Notes: a model not told the origin generated them from the sequence alone. A stretch of 52,544 nt of DNA from Phytohabitans sp036906915 (GCF_036906915.1 NZ_JBAKHX010000058.1:1-52544), one strand, 5' to 3'. Positions 43,231 through 52,485 are shown, counted from the stretch's first letter. Numbers and translations: made by a program.

Positions 43231-44096
43231 GACAACTCCTCTGCGAGTGTTGCGATGAGCGCCACCGACTCGCTGTCGCTGAGTGCGGCCTCCCGCAGCG
43301 AAGCATACGCCTTCTCGTACCGTTCGGCGCTAGTGGCTTCGACGAAAAGCCGCCCCGCGAGATGCTCCACACAGGAGACCGCCGGGTAGGGCGGTGGCAT
43401 CTGGAAGAGGAAGAACGAACCGTAGGTGCCGTCGTGCGCGCCCGCGTTCGTCGGGATGACCCGGATGTCGATCTGCGGCCGGCGGCTGATCTCCTTGAGG
43501 TGCTCGAGCTGACCGCGCAGCACGCCGCGACCACCCACCGGCCGGTGCAGCACCGACTCTTCCAGGATCGCGGTCAACCGGGTGTCCTTGTCGTTCAACA
43601 CCTTTTGCCGGTCGAGCCGCAGGTGCAGCCACTTTTGCACGCGGTGCTCGGCCGCCGCTGAGCCTTCGTAGTGCCGGATCATCGTCTCGGCGTATCCAGC
43701 GGTCTGCAGCAGGCCCGGCACGATCATCGTGCTGTAGGCGCAGATCTCCCGCGCCCGGGACTCCAGCCACGGATAGTCCACAAAGGTCGCGTCGTAGACG
43801 GCTCCTTCGAAGTCCTCCTCCCATTTGTTGATGCGCCAGGCGTCCTGGGCGAGCTGCACCAACTGGGTGCGATCCCGCTCGTCGTACACGCCGTAGACGT
43901 CGAGGAGCGCCATCACGTGATCGCGCCGGAAGGGCCACTCCGCACGCTCGTAGCGGGCCAGGGTGGAGAACTCGACGCCCAGGTACGCCGCGACGTACTT
44001 CAGCGTCAGGCCGCGGTCGTCGCGCAGCTCCCGCATCCGTTGACCGAGCCACTGTGCCCGGATGGTCTGAACGAACTGCTCTCGTTTGGTGGGCAA
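43227..44096 (-). CDS. XRE-family regulator with DUF5753
   Basis: A 289-aa protein. The N-terminal XRE HTH is QRMRELRDDRGLTLKYVAAYLGVEFSTLARYERAEW; the C-terminal DUF5753 domain starts near residue 100 and includes ARAEICAYSTMIVPGLLQTAGYA-like sequence. Such genes pair with DUF397 and resemble BldD-interacting or Wbl-like developmental modules. TTG 44096 is chosen because GAGAGG lies 6 nt upstream; the frame continues to a GTG at 44219 without an SD. No signal peptide. Confidence 0.9.
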   Translation of the reverse strand: MPTKREQFVQTIRAQWLGQRMRELRDDRGLTLKYVAAYLGVEFSTLARYERAEWPFRRDHVMALLDVYGVYDERDRTQLVQLAQDAWRINKWEEDFEGAVYDATFVDYPWLESRAREICAYSTMIVPGLLQTAGYAETMIRHYEGSAAAEHRVQKWLHLRLDRQKVLNDKDTRLTAILEESVLHRPVGGRGVLRGQLEHLKEISRRPQIDIRVIPTNAGAHDGTYGSFFLFQMPPPYPAVSCVEHLAGRLFVEATSAERYEKAYASLREAALSDSESVALIATLAEELS

Positions 44097-44578
44097 GACG
44101 CACCTCTCTCGCGATAAGGTCTGGTCGCGGTAGGAAATGGCGAGAAGGATTCGGGGGGAAAGCTTCCGCCACGCGAACGGGGACTGGCCCACGATCGCCG
44201 ACGGAGAAGTGTTTACCACGGCTGCGCTGGCATGGGCGACCCCAATGACGCGTTTACCGGCTTTACCGGCGTGTCGCGGTAATAGAGGTGGAATGGAAAT
44301 CCCCTTGGTCCAACCCTGCTAAAAAATCTTGGCCAGGGGTGCCTGAAACCAACGAGAAAGCGTTGAAAACATCGTCGGTGTGCGCCGGAGTTGGCGCGGT
44401 TCCCGCAGGTCAGGAGCCGCTCGGTCCGTTGCATAAAAGCAAACCCCGATTCCCCGGCGGTGTGACGACCTATGCCTCTGCGCCGCCGGGTGCCAGGCTG
44501 GCGGGCGTACTCGCGTGTGCCTCCCGCAGACGCGCCACAAACGCGAGTACGCCCGCCTTACACACCTCGGAGGAATCC
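44097..44578. other. Intergenic region between divergent XRE and SBP genes
   Basis: A gap of 482 bp. Only shadow frames are open. It includes two TTTACCGG repeats near 44242-44258, AT-richer sequence around 44320-44335 and 44433-44450, and a perfect 16-bp inverted repeat at 44501-44556. I see no recognised riboswitch class, including TPP. Confidence 0.6.
44501..44556. repeat. Perfect 16-bp inverted repeat upstream of the SBP gene
   Basis: GCGGGCGTACTCGCGT (44501-44516) is the exact complement of ACGCGAGTACGCCCGC (44541-44556), loop 24 nt. It ends 12 bp before GGAGGA and 22 bp before the GTG of the substrate-binding gene. It may be a leader hairpin, an attenuating terminator or a dyad operator. 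Confidence 0.85.
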
Positions 44579-45595
44579 GTGCGCAGACCAATACTCGCCG
44601 CCTTTCTGGCCCCCCTCCTTGCGTTCTCGCAAAGCGCCTGCGTAAGCGGCGAAAACGCGGCGCCCGCAGGCGGTGTCGACAAAGTCTCGTACCTCACAGC
44701 GGTCGGCGCATTCGGCCGGGAATCGTACGTGTGGGTCGCCAAGGAGAAGGGATACTTCGCCGAGGCCGGCATCGACGTCGAGATCCTGCCCGGTGCCGGT
44801 ACGACCGAGAACCTGGCACTGCTCGCCGCCGGCAAGGCGCAGTTCGCCGCCTGCGACCTCTCCGCCGTGATGGTGATGCTCGGTGGCGGCGACCTCCGCC
44901 ACGCCGTGCGCGCCGTGGCCGCCATCCAGCAGCGCACCCTCAACTCCATCACCACCGTGTCCAGCACCGGCATCGCGGCGCCGCGCGACCTGTCCGGGCG
45001 CACCATCGGCGGGGTCGCCGGCGGCGCGCCGTGGTTGCTGTTCCCGGCGTACGCGAAACTGGCCGATGTGGACGCGAAGCGCGTCACGTGGGTGCCGACG
45101 CCCGCGGCGAACCTGCCGAAGCTGCTCGCCGCCGGAAAGGTCGACGGCGTTGGGCTGTTCGTGGTGGCGCGCGGCTCGGTGGAGAAGGTGGCGGGCGGCA
45201 GGAGCGTGGTGGTCCTGCCGTACTCCGACGTCCTGACTGACCTGTACGGCAATGCGCTCATCACGTCGACGAAGATGCTGGACGGCGACCCGGAGCTCGT
45301 GCGTCGCTTCTCCACCGCCCTGCTGGCCGGCCTGGCCTACGCCGTCGACCACCCCGAAGAGGCCGGCGAGATCCTCCACAAGCACGTGCCGGCACAGGAC
45401 CCCGCCATCGCGGCGGACGAACTGCGGCTGATGCGGCCGTACGTGCGGCTCGACGGTCGGACCGGCACGTTCGATCCCAGCAGGGTCGCCCGTGCCATCG
45501 CGATCCTGTACAGCACCGGCCTCGTGAAGCGCGCGCTGGTGCCCGACGACGTCGTGTCGTTCGAGGCGGCGCAGGCAGCGGACGGTGTCCGATGA
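44579..45595 (+). CDS. ABC-type substrate-binding lipoprotein, NMT1/THI5-like
   Basis: A 338-aa exported binding protein. The signal sequence MRRPILAAFLAPLLAFSQSAC carries a lipobox-like SAC with an atypical -3 residue (Gln). The mature part has the NMT1/SsuA/TauA pattern: YVWVAKEKGYFAEAGIDVEILPG, ENLALLAAGKAQFAACDLS, DLSGRTIGGVAGG and a closing helical lobe. No permease or ATPase gene is adjacent, so it is an orphan or shares a remote transporter. GTG 44579 has GGAGGA. It is coupled to the methyltransferase gene by ATGA. Confidence 0.88.
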   Translation: MRRPILAAFLAPLLAFSQSACVSGENAAPAGGVDKVSYLTAVGAFGRESYVWVAKEKGYFAEAGIDVEILPGAGTTENLALLAAGKAQFAACDLSAVMVMLGGGDLRHAVRAVAAIQQRTLNSITTVSSTGIAAPRDLSGRTIGGVAGGAPWLLFPAYAKLADVDAKRVTWVPTPAANLPKLLAAGKVDGVGLFVVARGSVEKVAGGRSVVVLPYSDVLTDLYGNALITSTKMLDGDPELVRRFSTALLAGLAYAVDHPEEAGEILHKHVPAQDPAIAADELRLMRPYVRLDGRTGTFDPSRVARAIAILYSTGLVKRALVPDDVVSFEAAQAADGVR

Positions 45596-46410
45596 GGACG
45601 ACGGCGTACGCGTTCGACAACGACGCGGTCGACGCCCTACGCCAGCACGCGTGCCTCGCGGCGGTGCTGGACTCGTTCAGCATCGACCGGATCGCCGGGC
45701 TGGACCGCATGGATGGCGCCCGCTGCCTGGATGTCGGCGCGGGCGGCAGCGCGGTGCCCGTGTGGCTCGCCGACCGCGTGGGTCGCGCCGGTGAGGTGGT
45801 CGCCACCGACATCAAGCCGCGGCACATCCCCAACCACTCGCGGATCAAGGTGCTGACCCACGACATCACCACAGAACCGGTACCCACCGGGCCGTTCCGG
45901 CTCATCCGCGCCCGCCTGCTCCTGATGCACCTGCTCTACCCCGAGCGCGTGCTGCGCCGCCTCGCCGCCGCGCTGCCACCGGGCGGCACGCTCGTGGTGG
46001 AGGACTGGTACCTGTGGCTGGACGATCCCGTGCTGGTCGCACCGTGTGCCCGCGACGCCCGGCTGATCGCGCGGTTCCGCCGCCTGCTGGCCGAAGACGT
46101 GCTCGCGCGCAGCGGCACCGACCCGTACTGGGCTTCGCGCATCCACGCCACGATGCGTGCCGCTGGACTGACCGATGTGGACACCCAAATCTTCACGCCC
46201 GTGTGGCCGGCCGGCAGCCCGGGCGCCCTACTGGCCACAATCAGCCTGACGCAGTTCCGTGAGCGGTTCCTGAGCCTGGGCCTGACCGCCGCCGAGCTGG
46301 AGCGGATCCGCCAGCTCGTCACCGACCCGACCTCCGGCCTGGTGCTGCGCGGCCACCCGCTCTTCTCGACCATGGGCCACAAGACGGGTCTTGTCGGTGG
46401 GTCGGGCTAG
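45592..46410 (+). CDS. SAM-dependent methyltransferase
   Basis: A 272-aa class I methyltransferase. Motif I is CLDVGAGGSAVPVWLA (about residues 45-60), then VVATDIKPRHI and the post-motif ALPPGGTLVVEDWY. Substrate unknown. ATG 45592 overlaps the stop of the upstream binding protein, so the two are co-translated, which hints at a shared small-molecule pathway. Confidence 0.9.
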   Translation: MRTTAYAFDNDAVDALRQHACLAAVLDSFSIDRIAGLDRMDGARCLDVGAGGSAVPVWLADRVGRAGEVVATDIKPRHIPNHSRIKVLTHDITTEPVPTGPFRLIRARLLLMHLLYPERVLRRLAAALPPGGTLVVEDWYLWLDDPVLVAPCARDARLIARFRRLLAEDVLARSGTDPYWASRIHATMRAAGLTDVDTQIFTPVWPAGSPGALLATISLTQFRERFLSLGLTAAELERIRQLVTDPTSGLVLRGHPLFSTMGHKTGLVGGSG

Positions 46411-46419
46411 CGTGCCGGC

Positions 46420-47517
46420 ATGTCACTGGAGCTGACCGCTGTCACCGCGCCACTCGCCGAAGCAGCCGCGCGCCTCGTCCGCCTGCTGCCCGCGCGCTCC
46501 CTGCACGCGAGCCCGGCCACCGTCCTGCTGCGCGCCGACGCCGGCGGCCTGACGCTGGCCGCCAGCGACGCGGAGCTGTCGGTGCGGCTGCACGCCTCGG
46601 CCACCGTCCACACCGACGGCTCTGTCGTCGTGGCGCGCCGGGCGTTCGCCGACACCGTGGCGGCGCTCGACGCGCCCGACGTCCGGCTGGCCGTCGAGGG
46701 CTCGCGGCTTGCCATCCGCACCGGCGGCGGCCGGTTCGCACTGCCGTGCCTCGACGCCGCCACGCACCCGGCGCCGGCCCAGGAGCCGCCGCTTACCGGC
46801 ACGGTGGCGGGCGCGGCGCTCGGCGTGGGCGCCGCGGTGGCGGGTGCGGCGTCCCGCGACGGCGCGCTGCCCATCTTCACCGGCGTGCGGGTGCGGTCCG
46901 ACGGCGACCGGCTCGCGTTCGTGGCCACTGACCGGTATCGAATGGCCGCGGCGTCCATCCCGTGGCAGCCATCGGCCGGTGAGGCGGGGCCCGCTGGGCT
47001 GGTGCCGGGGGTGCTGTTCGCCGAGGTGTGCCGGCAGGCGAGCCGTGCCGAGGAGGTCCGGGTGTACGCGAGCGGCGACCGCTTCGGGCTGGCCTGGCAG
47101 GGGTGCACCGTCGTCGCGGCGTCGTTGGCCGGCCCGTTTCCCGACCGCCAGCTCGACGCGCTGCTCGACGTGCGTCCCGAGTGCGTGGTCGAGCTGGCCG
47201 CCGACGAGCTGGCGGCGGCTGTGCAGCGCGCCTTGCCGTACGCCGGCCCGCACGGCCGGGTCACGCTGCGGGCCAGCGACGGGGTGCTCCAGGTGAGCGG
47301 GCGCGACCCGCACAGCGGCGAGTCCGAAGAGGCGGTCAAGGCGAGCGTGCGCGGCGACCACCTGAGCGCGCACTACCAGGCGCGATTCGTCCTCGACGCC
47401 CTTCGCCCGTTCGCGGGTGGCCCGGTGACGGTGAGCGTCCAGGAGGCCATGCGCGCCACCGCGTTCACGGCTCCCGAGTCCGCTTTGACCTATCTGGTGG
47501 TCCCGATGCGCTCGTGA
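46420..47517 (+). CDS. DNA polymerase III beta clamp paralogue
   Basis: A 365-aa protein with three clamp-like domains. The DnaN markers are GALPIFTGVRVRSDGDRLAFVATDRYRMA in domain 2 and the C-terminal YLVVPMRS, matching the VMPM/LVMPMR end of sliding clamps. It is not beside dnaA, recF or gyrB, so it is an accessory copy, perhaps for repair or secondary replication. ATG 46420 begins 9 bp after the methyltransferase stop. Composition is more Ala-rich than housekeeping clamps. Confidence 0.88.
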   Translation: MSLELTAVTAPLAEAAARLVRLLPARSLHASPATVLLRADAGGLTLAASDAELSVRLHASATVHTDGSVVVARRAFADTVAALDAPDVRLAVEGSRLAIRTGGGRFALPCLDAATHPAPAQEPPLTGTVAGAALGVGAAVAGAASRDGALPIFTGVRVRSDGDRLAFVATDRYRMAAASIPWQPSAGEAGPAGLVPGVLFAEVCRQASRAEEVRVYASGDRFGLAWQGCTVVAASLAGPFPDRQLDALLDVRPECVVELAADELAAAVQRALPYAGPHGRVTLRASDGVLQVSGRDPHSGESEEAVKASVRGDHLSAHYQARFVLDALRPFAGGPVTVSVQEAMRATAFTAPESALTYLVVPMRS

Positions 47518-48348
47518 CTACGACGTCACGTCGGCAGTCGTGAAGCGGGCCCACGCGGCGCTCAAGAAGATCAGCATGTAGGCCGCTGCCGACAACAGCC
47601 CATCGCGCAGCGGCTCCCATGCGATGGGAGAGCGCAGCAGCTCACCGAACGCGTTCCACGAGTTCGTCAGCAGATACGGGTGCAGCCAGTCGAGCTGCGG
47701 CACCGCACCGAGCACCCAGCTCGTCACCGCGATGATGGTGATCGCGATCGTGGCGCCCATGGGCTGCTCGGTCAGCGTCGAGACGAACAGCCCGATCGCC
47801 CCCAGCGCCGACAGGCACACGGTGATATACGCGCACATCGCGAGCAGCCGCAGCAGCGACCCGCCCACGCTCGCCTGCGAGCCGGACAGCAGCGTCACCG
47901 GGCCGGCGCCGAAGAGCGCCCACCCGGCCAGGAGCCCGGCGGTCGCGACGGTCAGCGTGGCGACGAACGCGCCCACCACGATCGCCGCGAACTTGACGGC
48001 CAGCAGGCGCGTCCGGTCGACGGGCACGGTGAGCAGATACCGCAGGGTGCCCTGGTTGGCCTCGCCGGCCACCGAGTCACCCGCGACCGTGGCCACCGCG
48101 ATGGGCAGCAGGAGCTGGATCTCCACGGCCAGCGCCGCCAACGCCACGAAGTAACCGTTGCTCGTGATGGAGCCGAGGAAGTGCGGCCCCTCCGACGTGC
48201 CGTCTCCGGTCGGCGCCGCCACCTTCATGGCCACCGCGATGATGATCGGCACCGCGGCGAGCACCGCCAGCCCCGCCTGGTTGCGCCGCCGGCGGCCAGC
48301 CAGCCGCAGCTCGGAGAGGAAGAACGCCGGAGCGTCAACCGCTGACAT
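47518..48348 (-). CDS. ABC-2 type transporter permease
   Basis: A 276-aa membrane protein with six predicted helices. It forms the exporter with the ATPase encoded upstream. The EANQGTLRYLLTVPVDRTRLL loop is typical of ABC-2 permeases such as BcrB-like exporters. ATG 48348 overlaps the ATPase gene by 14 bp. Its 3' end abuts the convergent clamp gene. Confidence 0.92.
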   Translation of the reverse strand: MSAVDAPAFFLSELRLAGRRRRNQAGLAVLAAVPIIIAVAMKVAAPTGDGTSEGPHFLGSITSNGYFVALAALAVEIQLLLPIAVATVAGDSVAGEANQGTLRYLLTVPVDRTRLLAVKFAAIVVGAFVATLTVATAGLLAGWALFGAGPVTLLSGSQASVGGSLLRLLAMCAYITVCLSALGAIGLFVSTLTEQPMGATIAITIIAVTSWVLGAVPQLDWLHPYLLTNSWNAFGELLRSPIAWEPLRDGLLSAAAYMLIFLSAAWARFTTADVTS

Positions 48349-49267
48349 CGAACCCCTCCCCGGTCAGCCCGACGAACAGCTCCTCCAGATCCGGCGCCAC
48401 CACGCCGAACCCGCGTACCGGCACGCCGTCGTGCACCAGCGCCGCCACCACCTTCTCCGGCGCGATCGGCCCGAGTACCCCGGCGGCCTCGGCGCCGCCC
48501 GTCACCACATCGGTCAGGCCCAGCTCGCGCAGCACCCGAGCGGCGTCGTGCGGCCGGTCGGTCGTCACGCGCACCCGAGGCGCCGCCTCCGACCGCAGGT
48601 CGGCGAGCGTGCTCTGGGCGACGAGGCGGCCCTGGTGCATGACGCCGACGTGGCCGCAGATCTGCTCCACTTCGGACAGAAGATGGGTGGACAGCAGCAC
48701 CGTGCTGCCCTCGGCGGCCAGCGCCGCGATGAGCGCCCGCACCTCGCGGGTGCCCTGCGGGTCGAGCCCGTTCGTCGGTTCGTCGAGGATCAGCAGGTCG
48801 CGCGGCGCCAGGATCGCCGCCGCGAGGGCCAGCCGCTGCCGCATCCCCAGCGAATACGCCCGGTAGCGCTTGCGCGCCGCGGCGCCCAACCCCACCCGGT
48901 CGAGCGCCGTCCGGATCCGGGCCTGCGCGGTCCTTCTATCGCCGGTACGGTCAGCCGCGTCGAGCCGCCGCAGGTTGTCCAAGCCGGAGAGGTACGGGTG
49001 GAAGCCGGGCCCCTCGACGAGGGCGCCCACCTTCGGCAGTACGCGTGCGGCGCCCGCCGGCATCCGCTCGCCCAGTAGGGCGTGGCCGCCGTCGGTCGGT
49101 CTGATCAGGCCGAGCAGCATGCGGATCGTCGTGGTCTTTCCCGAGCCGTTCGGCCCCAGGAACCCGTAGACCGTGCCGCGGGGGACCGCCAGGTCGACGG
49201 CGTCAACCGCGACCTGGCGTCCGAACCGCTTCGTGAGACCGCTGCTCTCGACCGCGAACGCGGTCAC
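48335..49267 (-). CDS. ABC transporter ATP-binding protein (BcrA-like)
   Basis: A 310-aa ATPase. Walker A is GFLGPNGSGKTTTIRML (about 34-50), the signature is YSLGMRQRLALAAA, Walker B is LLILDEPTNGLDPQGT, and the H-loop is LLSTHLLSEVEQ. A C-terminal regulatory part follows. It energises an exporter with the coupled permease. GTG 49267 overlaps the TGA of the LolA-like gene (GTGA), so three genes form one translationally coupled operon. Confidence 0.95.
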   Translation of the reverse strand: MTAFAVESSGLTKRFGRQVAVDAVDLAVPRGTVYGFLGPNGSGKTTTIRMLLGLIRPTDGGHALLGERMPAGAARVLPKVGALVEGPGFHPYLSGLDNLRRLDAADRTGDRRTAQARIRTALDRVGLGAAARKRYRAYSLGMRQRLALAAAILAPRDLLILDEPTNGLDPQGTREVRALIAALAAEGSTVLLSTHLLSEVEQICGHVGVMHQGRLVAQSTLADLRSEAAPRVRVTTDRPHDAARVLRELGLTDVVTGGAEAAGVLGPIAPEKVVAALVHDGVPVRGFGVVAPDLEELFVGLTGEGFDVSG

Positions 49268-50370
49268 TTGCCTGCCTTGGTCGCCGCCACCTCGTACAGC
49301 CGCTCCGGGCTCACCAGACCGGCGAGGATCCGGCCGTCGTCGGTGAGGAGGACGCTGAACACTGTGCCGGTCAGCAGGTGCCCGCTACCCCACGCGCCGT
49401 TGACCTCAGGCAGCGCCTTGAGCAGGCCCGCGGCGCCCTGCTCCGACGTGGACGAGCCCGACGGGGCGGCGCCGTCGTATTTCGCTACGGCAACCGTGGT
49501 CCAACCCTCGCCGACGGTCGTGACGGCATCGTGTGCCTTGTCTTTCTGCTGGGCCTTCTGCTGGGGCGCCAGCTCGGTCGACTCCTCGACCTTCACACCG
49601 GGCGGCGGGTTGAACTCGAACTGCTGGTCGTCCGGCCGCTCGAAGTCGACCTGCGTGAACGCAACCTGGAAGGCCGCCTTGTCGGAGTCCTTGGCCAGGA
49701 CCTCGAAGCGCAGCGGCACGTGCTCGGTGGCGTCGATCGCGATGCGCACCTGGCCGACCAGTGAGGTCGTGTCGCGCGGCCGGAGCACCAGCTCGTACGC
49801 GTCACGACCAGCCACCTTGGCGGTGCCGGAGGTGGTCACCTCGGTGCTCGGGTCGATCGCGGCGAGCGCCTTGTCGGCGGCCTCCTGCGGCGTCGACGGC
49901 ACCCCGTTCGGCAGGGTGTGCTTCTGTCCAGCCTCCGTTCCGGACAGCTTGCTGTGTGTCGCCTTGTTGGCCTTGCTCTCCCAGAGCCACACGTCGGACC
50001 CGTTGCGGATGATGTCGGTCTCGCCGAGCGTGCCCATCAGCGCCACGCGCGCCTTGTCCGGCCCGGAGTACCAGACGCGGAGCGTGTTGTCGCCGGTGAT
50101 CAGCGACATCAGGTCGGCGCTGCCGTTGCCGCCGCCCAGGTCGGGCAGCGACGGCAGCCCGAGGTCGGACGTCTGCACCACTGTGCCGGACAGGCCGTCC
50201 AGGCGAGCGGTCTGTAGGTCGACCAGAAGCTGTGCGGCGGTCCGGGGCGGCAGGCTGGGATCGGCCGACGCGGCGAACGTGCCGACCGCGGCACCTCCGC
50301 CGATCACCACCACCGTGGCGACCGCCGGCACCAACCAACGCAGGGCTGGCCGGGATTTCGTTACTGACAT
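49264..50370 (-). CDS. Exported LolA/RseB-like protein
   Basis: A 368-aa protein with an N-terminal hydrophobic signal/anchor (LRWLVPAVATVVVIGGGAAVGTFAAS). The rest resembles the LolA/LppX/RseB half-barrel found in actinobacterial outer-surface proteins: TLRVWYSGPDKARVALMGTLGETDIIRNGSDVWLWESKANKATHSKL and FEVLAKDSDKAAFQVAFTQVDFERPDD. It may sense or carry lipids or lipopeptides. First gene of the ABC operon; ATG 50370 has AGGAGG. It is divergent from the two-component system across 97 bp, suggesting that the pair senses envelope stress and controls this exporter. Confidence 0.87.
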   Translation of the reverse strand: MSVTKSRPALRWLVPAVATVVVIGGGAAVGTFAASADPSLPPRTAAQLLVDLQTARLDGLSGTVVQTSDLGLPSLPDLGGGNGSADLMSLITGDNTLRVWYSGPDKARVALMGTLGETDIIRNGSDVWLWESKANKATHSKLSGTEAGQKHTLPNGVPSTPQEAADKALAAIDPSTEVTTSGTAKVAGRDAYELVLRPRDTTSLVGQVRIAIDATEHVPLRFEVLAKDSDKAAFQVAFTQVDFERPDDQQFEFNPPPGVKVEESTELAPQQKAQQKDKAHDAVTTVGEGWTTVAVAKYDGAAPSGSSTSEQGAAGLLKALPEVNGAWGSGHLLTGTVFSVLLTDDGRILAGLVSPERLYEVAATKAGK

Positions 50371-50467
50371 GTTTCGCACCTCCTGTCGCCCATCGTGCGG
50401 AACTGGCGCTGTGAGCGTGCTGAGAGTCGCTGTCGGGCCTCTCAGCAAGAATGGCACGCTTGGTGGC

Positions 50468-51124
50468 GTGCGGTTACTGGTCGTGGAAGACGAGGCGCGG
50501 CTCGCCACCGCCCTGAAGCGCGGGCTCCAGGGCGAGGGCTTCGCGGTCGACGTCGCTGGCGACGGTCCGACCGGGCTGGAGATGGCCCGGCACGGCGGGT
50601 ACGACGCGATGATCCTCGACGTCATGCTGCCCGGACTGTCCGGATACCGGGTGGTGCGCCAGCTCCGCGCCGAGGAGCACTGGCTGCCGGTGCTCATGCT
50701 GTCGGCGAAGGACGGCGAGTACGACCAGGCGGACGGCCTCGACTGCGGCGCCGACGACTACCTGACCAAGCCCTTCTCGTACGTGGTGCTGCTCGCCCGG
50801 CTCCGGGCGCTGCTGCGGCGCGGCGCCCCGCAGCGCCCGGCCGTGCTCACGGTCGGCGACCTGCGCCTCGACCCCGCCGAGCGGCGGGTCACGCTGGAGG
50901 GCGACGAGATCGTGCTCACCGCGCGGGAGTATTCGCTGCTGGAGTACCTGATGCGCCGGCCCGGCGAGGTGGTCTCCAAGACCGAGCTGCTCGACCACGT
51001 CTGGGACGCCAGCGTCGAGACCGCGCCGAACGCGGTCGAGGTCTACGTCGGATACCTGCGCCGCAAGATCGGTCGCGACGTGCTGGAGACGGTGCGCGGC
51101 GCCGGGTACCGGCTCACGGCATGA
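50468..51124 (+). CDS. OmpR-family response regulator
   Basis: A 218-aa regulator. Receiver domain: RLLVVEDEARLATALKRGL, phospho-acceptor D51 in MILDVMLPG, and KPF (LTKPFSYVVLL). The winged-helix DNA-binding domain is LDPAERRVTLEGDEIVLTAREYSLLEYLM to VEVYVGYLRRKIGRDVLETVRGAGYRLTA. GTG 50468 begins the receiver; the SD is weak. It is coupled to the kinase by ATGA and is divergent from the LolA/ABC exporter operon, its probable target. Confidence 0.95.
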   Translation: MRLLVVEDEARLATALKRGLQGEGFAVDVAGDGPTGLEMARHGGYDAMILDVMLPGLSGYRVVRQLRAEEHWLPVLMLSAKDGEYDQADGLDCGADDYLTKPFSYVVLLARLRALLRRGAPQRPAVLTVGDLRLDPAERRVTLEGDEIVLTAREYSLLEYLMRRPGEVVSKTELLDHVWDASVETAPNAVEVYVGYLRRKIGRDVLETVRGAGYRLTA

Positions 51125-52485
51125 GGCTGCGCTGGTGGCGCCGCGTCAGCCTGCGCGCGCGGCTGATGTTCATCGGCGTCGCCGGGCTGGCGGCCGGGCT
51201 GGTGGTCGGCGGGGTCGTACTGGTCGGCGCGCTCGGCATCGCCCTACAGCGCACCGCGGAGACCGAGGCACGGGAGAGCGCCAAGGGCGTGGCCAGGCTG
51301 GTCAACGAGAAGGAGGTGCCCGAGCCCCTGCCCGTCGTTGGCGACGTGCGGGTACAGGTGGTGGACGTCGACGGCCGGGTGCTCGCCGCCTCGATCGGCG
51401 CCGACCGGCTGGTGGCCATCCTGTATCGGGACGAGCTGCCGAAGGCCCGCGCCGGCAAGGCGCTGCTCATCCCGGGAGAAAGGCTCGGCATCGAGGGGCC
51501 GGTGCGCGTCGTCGGGGAGCCGGCGGGGGAGGGCGGCACGCAGACGGTACTGGTGGCGCGCTCGATGGCCGACCTGACGCGCAGCGTGCGGCTGCTGCGT
51601 ATCACGCTGATGGTGGCGTTTCCGCTGCTGCTGGTCGCCCTGGCGGCGGTGGCGTGGCGGGTCGTGGGCCTGACTTTGCGGCCGGTCGAGGCGCTGCGCA
51701 GGGGCGCCGAGGAGATCACCGGCGGCGCCCGGCCAGGCCAGTTGCCGGTGCCGGACTCCCAAGACGAGATACACCGGTTGGCGGTGACGCTGAATGGGAT
51801 GCTCGACCGGCTGGAGGCTGCCCGGGTGCGGCAGCGGGCGTTCGTGGCGGACGCGGCACACGAACTGCGCAGCCCGCTGACCAACATGCGCACCGAGCTG
51901 GAGGTGGCGCAGCGGCTGGGCGACCGCACCGACTGGGCAGACGTGGGCGACGACCTGCTCGCCGACATCCAGCGGCTCAGCCGGCTGGTCGACGACCTGC
52001 TGCTGCTCGCCCGCTCCGACGACGGTGGGGCGCGGGCCGCGCGGGCGGCGGTGCCGGTCGAGCTGGGCGATCTCGTGGCCACGGTGGCGGAGCGGTACCC
52101 GGCGGTCGAGGTGCCCCGACCCGAGTGTCCGTTGTGGACGATGGGTGAGCCGGACGCGCTTGCCCGCGTGGTGGCGAACCTGCTCGACAACGCGGTCCGC
52201 CACACCAGCACCCGTGTAGTCGTCGGGGTGAGCGCCGACGGCCCGTACCAGCTCGTCACCGTGACCGACGACGGCCCCGGCATCCCGGTCGCCGACCGTG
52301 AGCGCGTCTTCGACCGCTTCACCCGCCTCGACGACGCCCGCGCCCGCGACGCGGGCGGCTCGGGCCTGGGGCTGGCGATCGTCCGCGAGCTGACCCGTCG
52401 CCACGGCGGCACAGTGGTCCTGGAAGGCGCGGCTCCCGGTGTCCGCGCCGAACTCCGCCTCCCCGCAATCCCCACGCCCGACTAG
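51121..52485 (+). CDS. Sensor histidine kinase
   Basis: A 454-aa membrane kinase. Two transmembrane helices (about 15-37 and 160-182) flank an extracytoplasmic sensor of about 120 residues. HAMP follows (WRVVGLTLRPVEALRRGAEEI), then DHp with phospho-acceptor H247 in AAHELRSPLTNMRTELE, then HATPase_c with N box LLDNAVRH, G1 DDGPGIP and G2 GGSGLGLAIV. ATG 51121 overlaps the response-regulator stop. Confidence 0.96.
   Translation: MRLRWWRRVSLRARLMFIGVAGLAAGLVVGGVVLVGALGIALQRTAETEARESAKGVARLVNEKEVPEPLPVVGDVRVQVVDVDGRVLAASIGADRLVAILYRDELPKARAGKALLIPGERLGIEGPVRVVGEPAGEGGTQTVLVARSMADLTRSVRLLRITLMVAFPLLLVALAAVAWRVVGLTLRPVEALRRGAEEITGGARPGQLPVPDSQDEIHRLAVTLNGMLDRLEAARVRQRAFVADAAHELRSPLTNMRTELEVAQRLGDRTDWADVGDDLLADIQRLSRLVDDLLLLARSDDGGARAARAAVPVELGDLVATVAERYPAVEVPRPECPLWTMGEPDALARVVANLLDNAVRHTSTRVVVGVSADGPYQLVTVTDDGPGIPVADRERVFDRFTRLDDARARDAGGSGLGLAIVRELTRRHGGTVVLEGAAPGVRAELRLPAIPTPD

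Noticed and set aside
44097..44578. TPP riboswitch before the NMT1/THI5-like gene
   Set aside because: The conserved CTGAGA and ACCTGATCTGG-type elements are missing.
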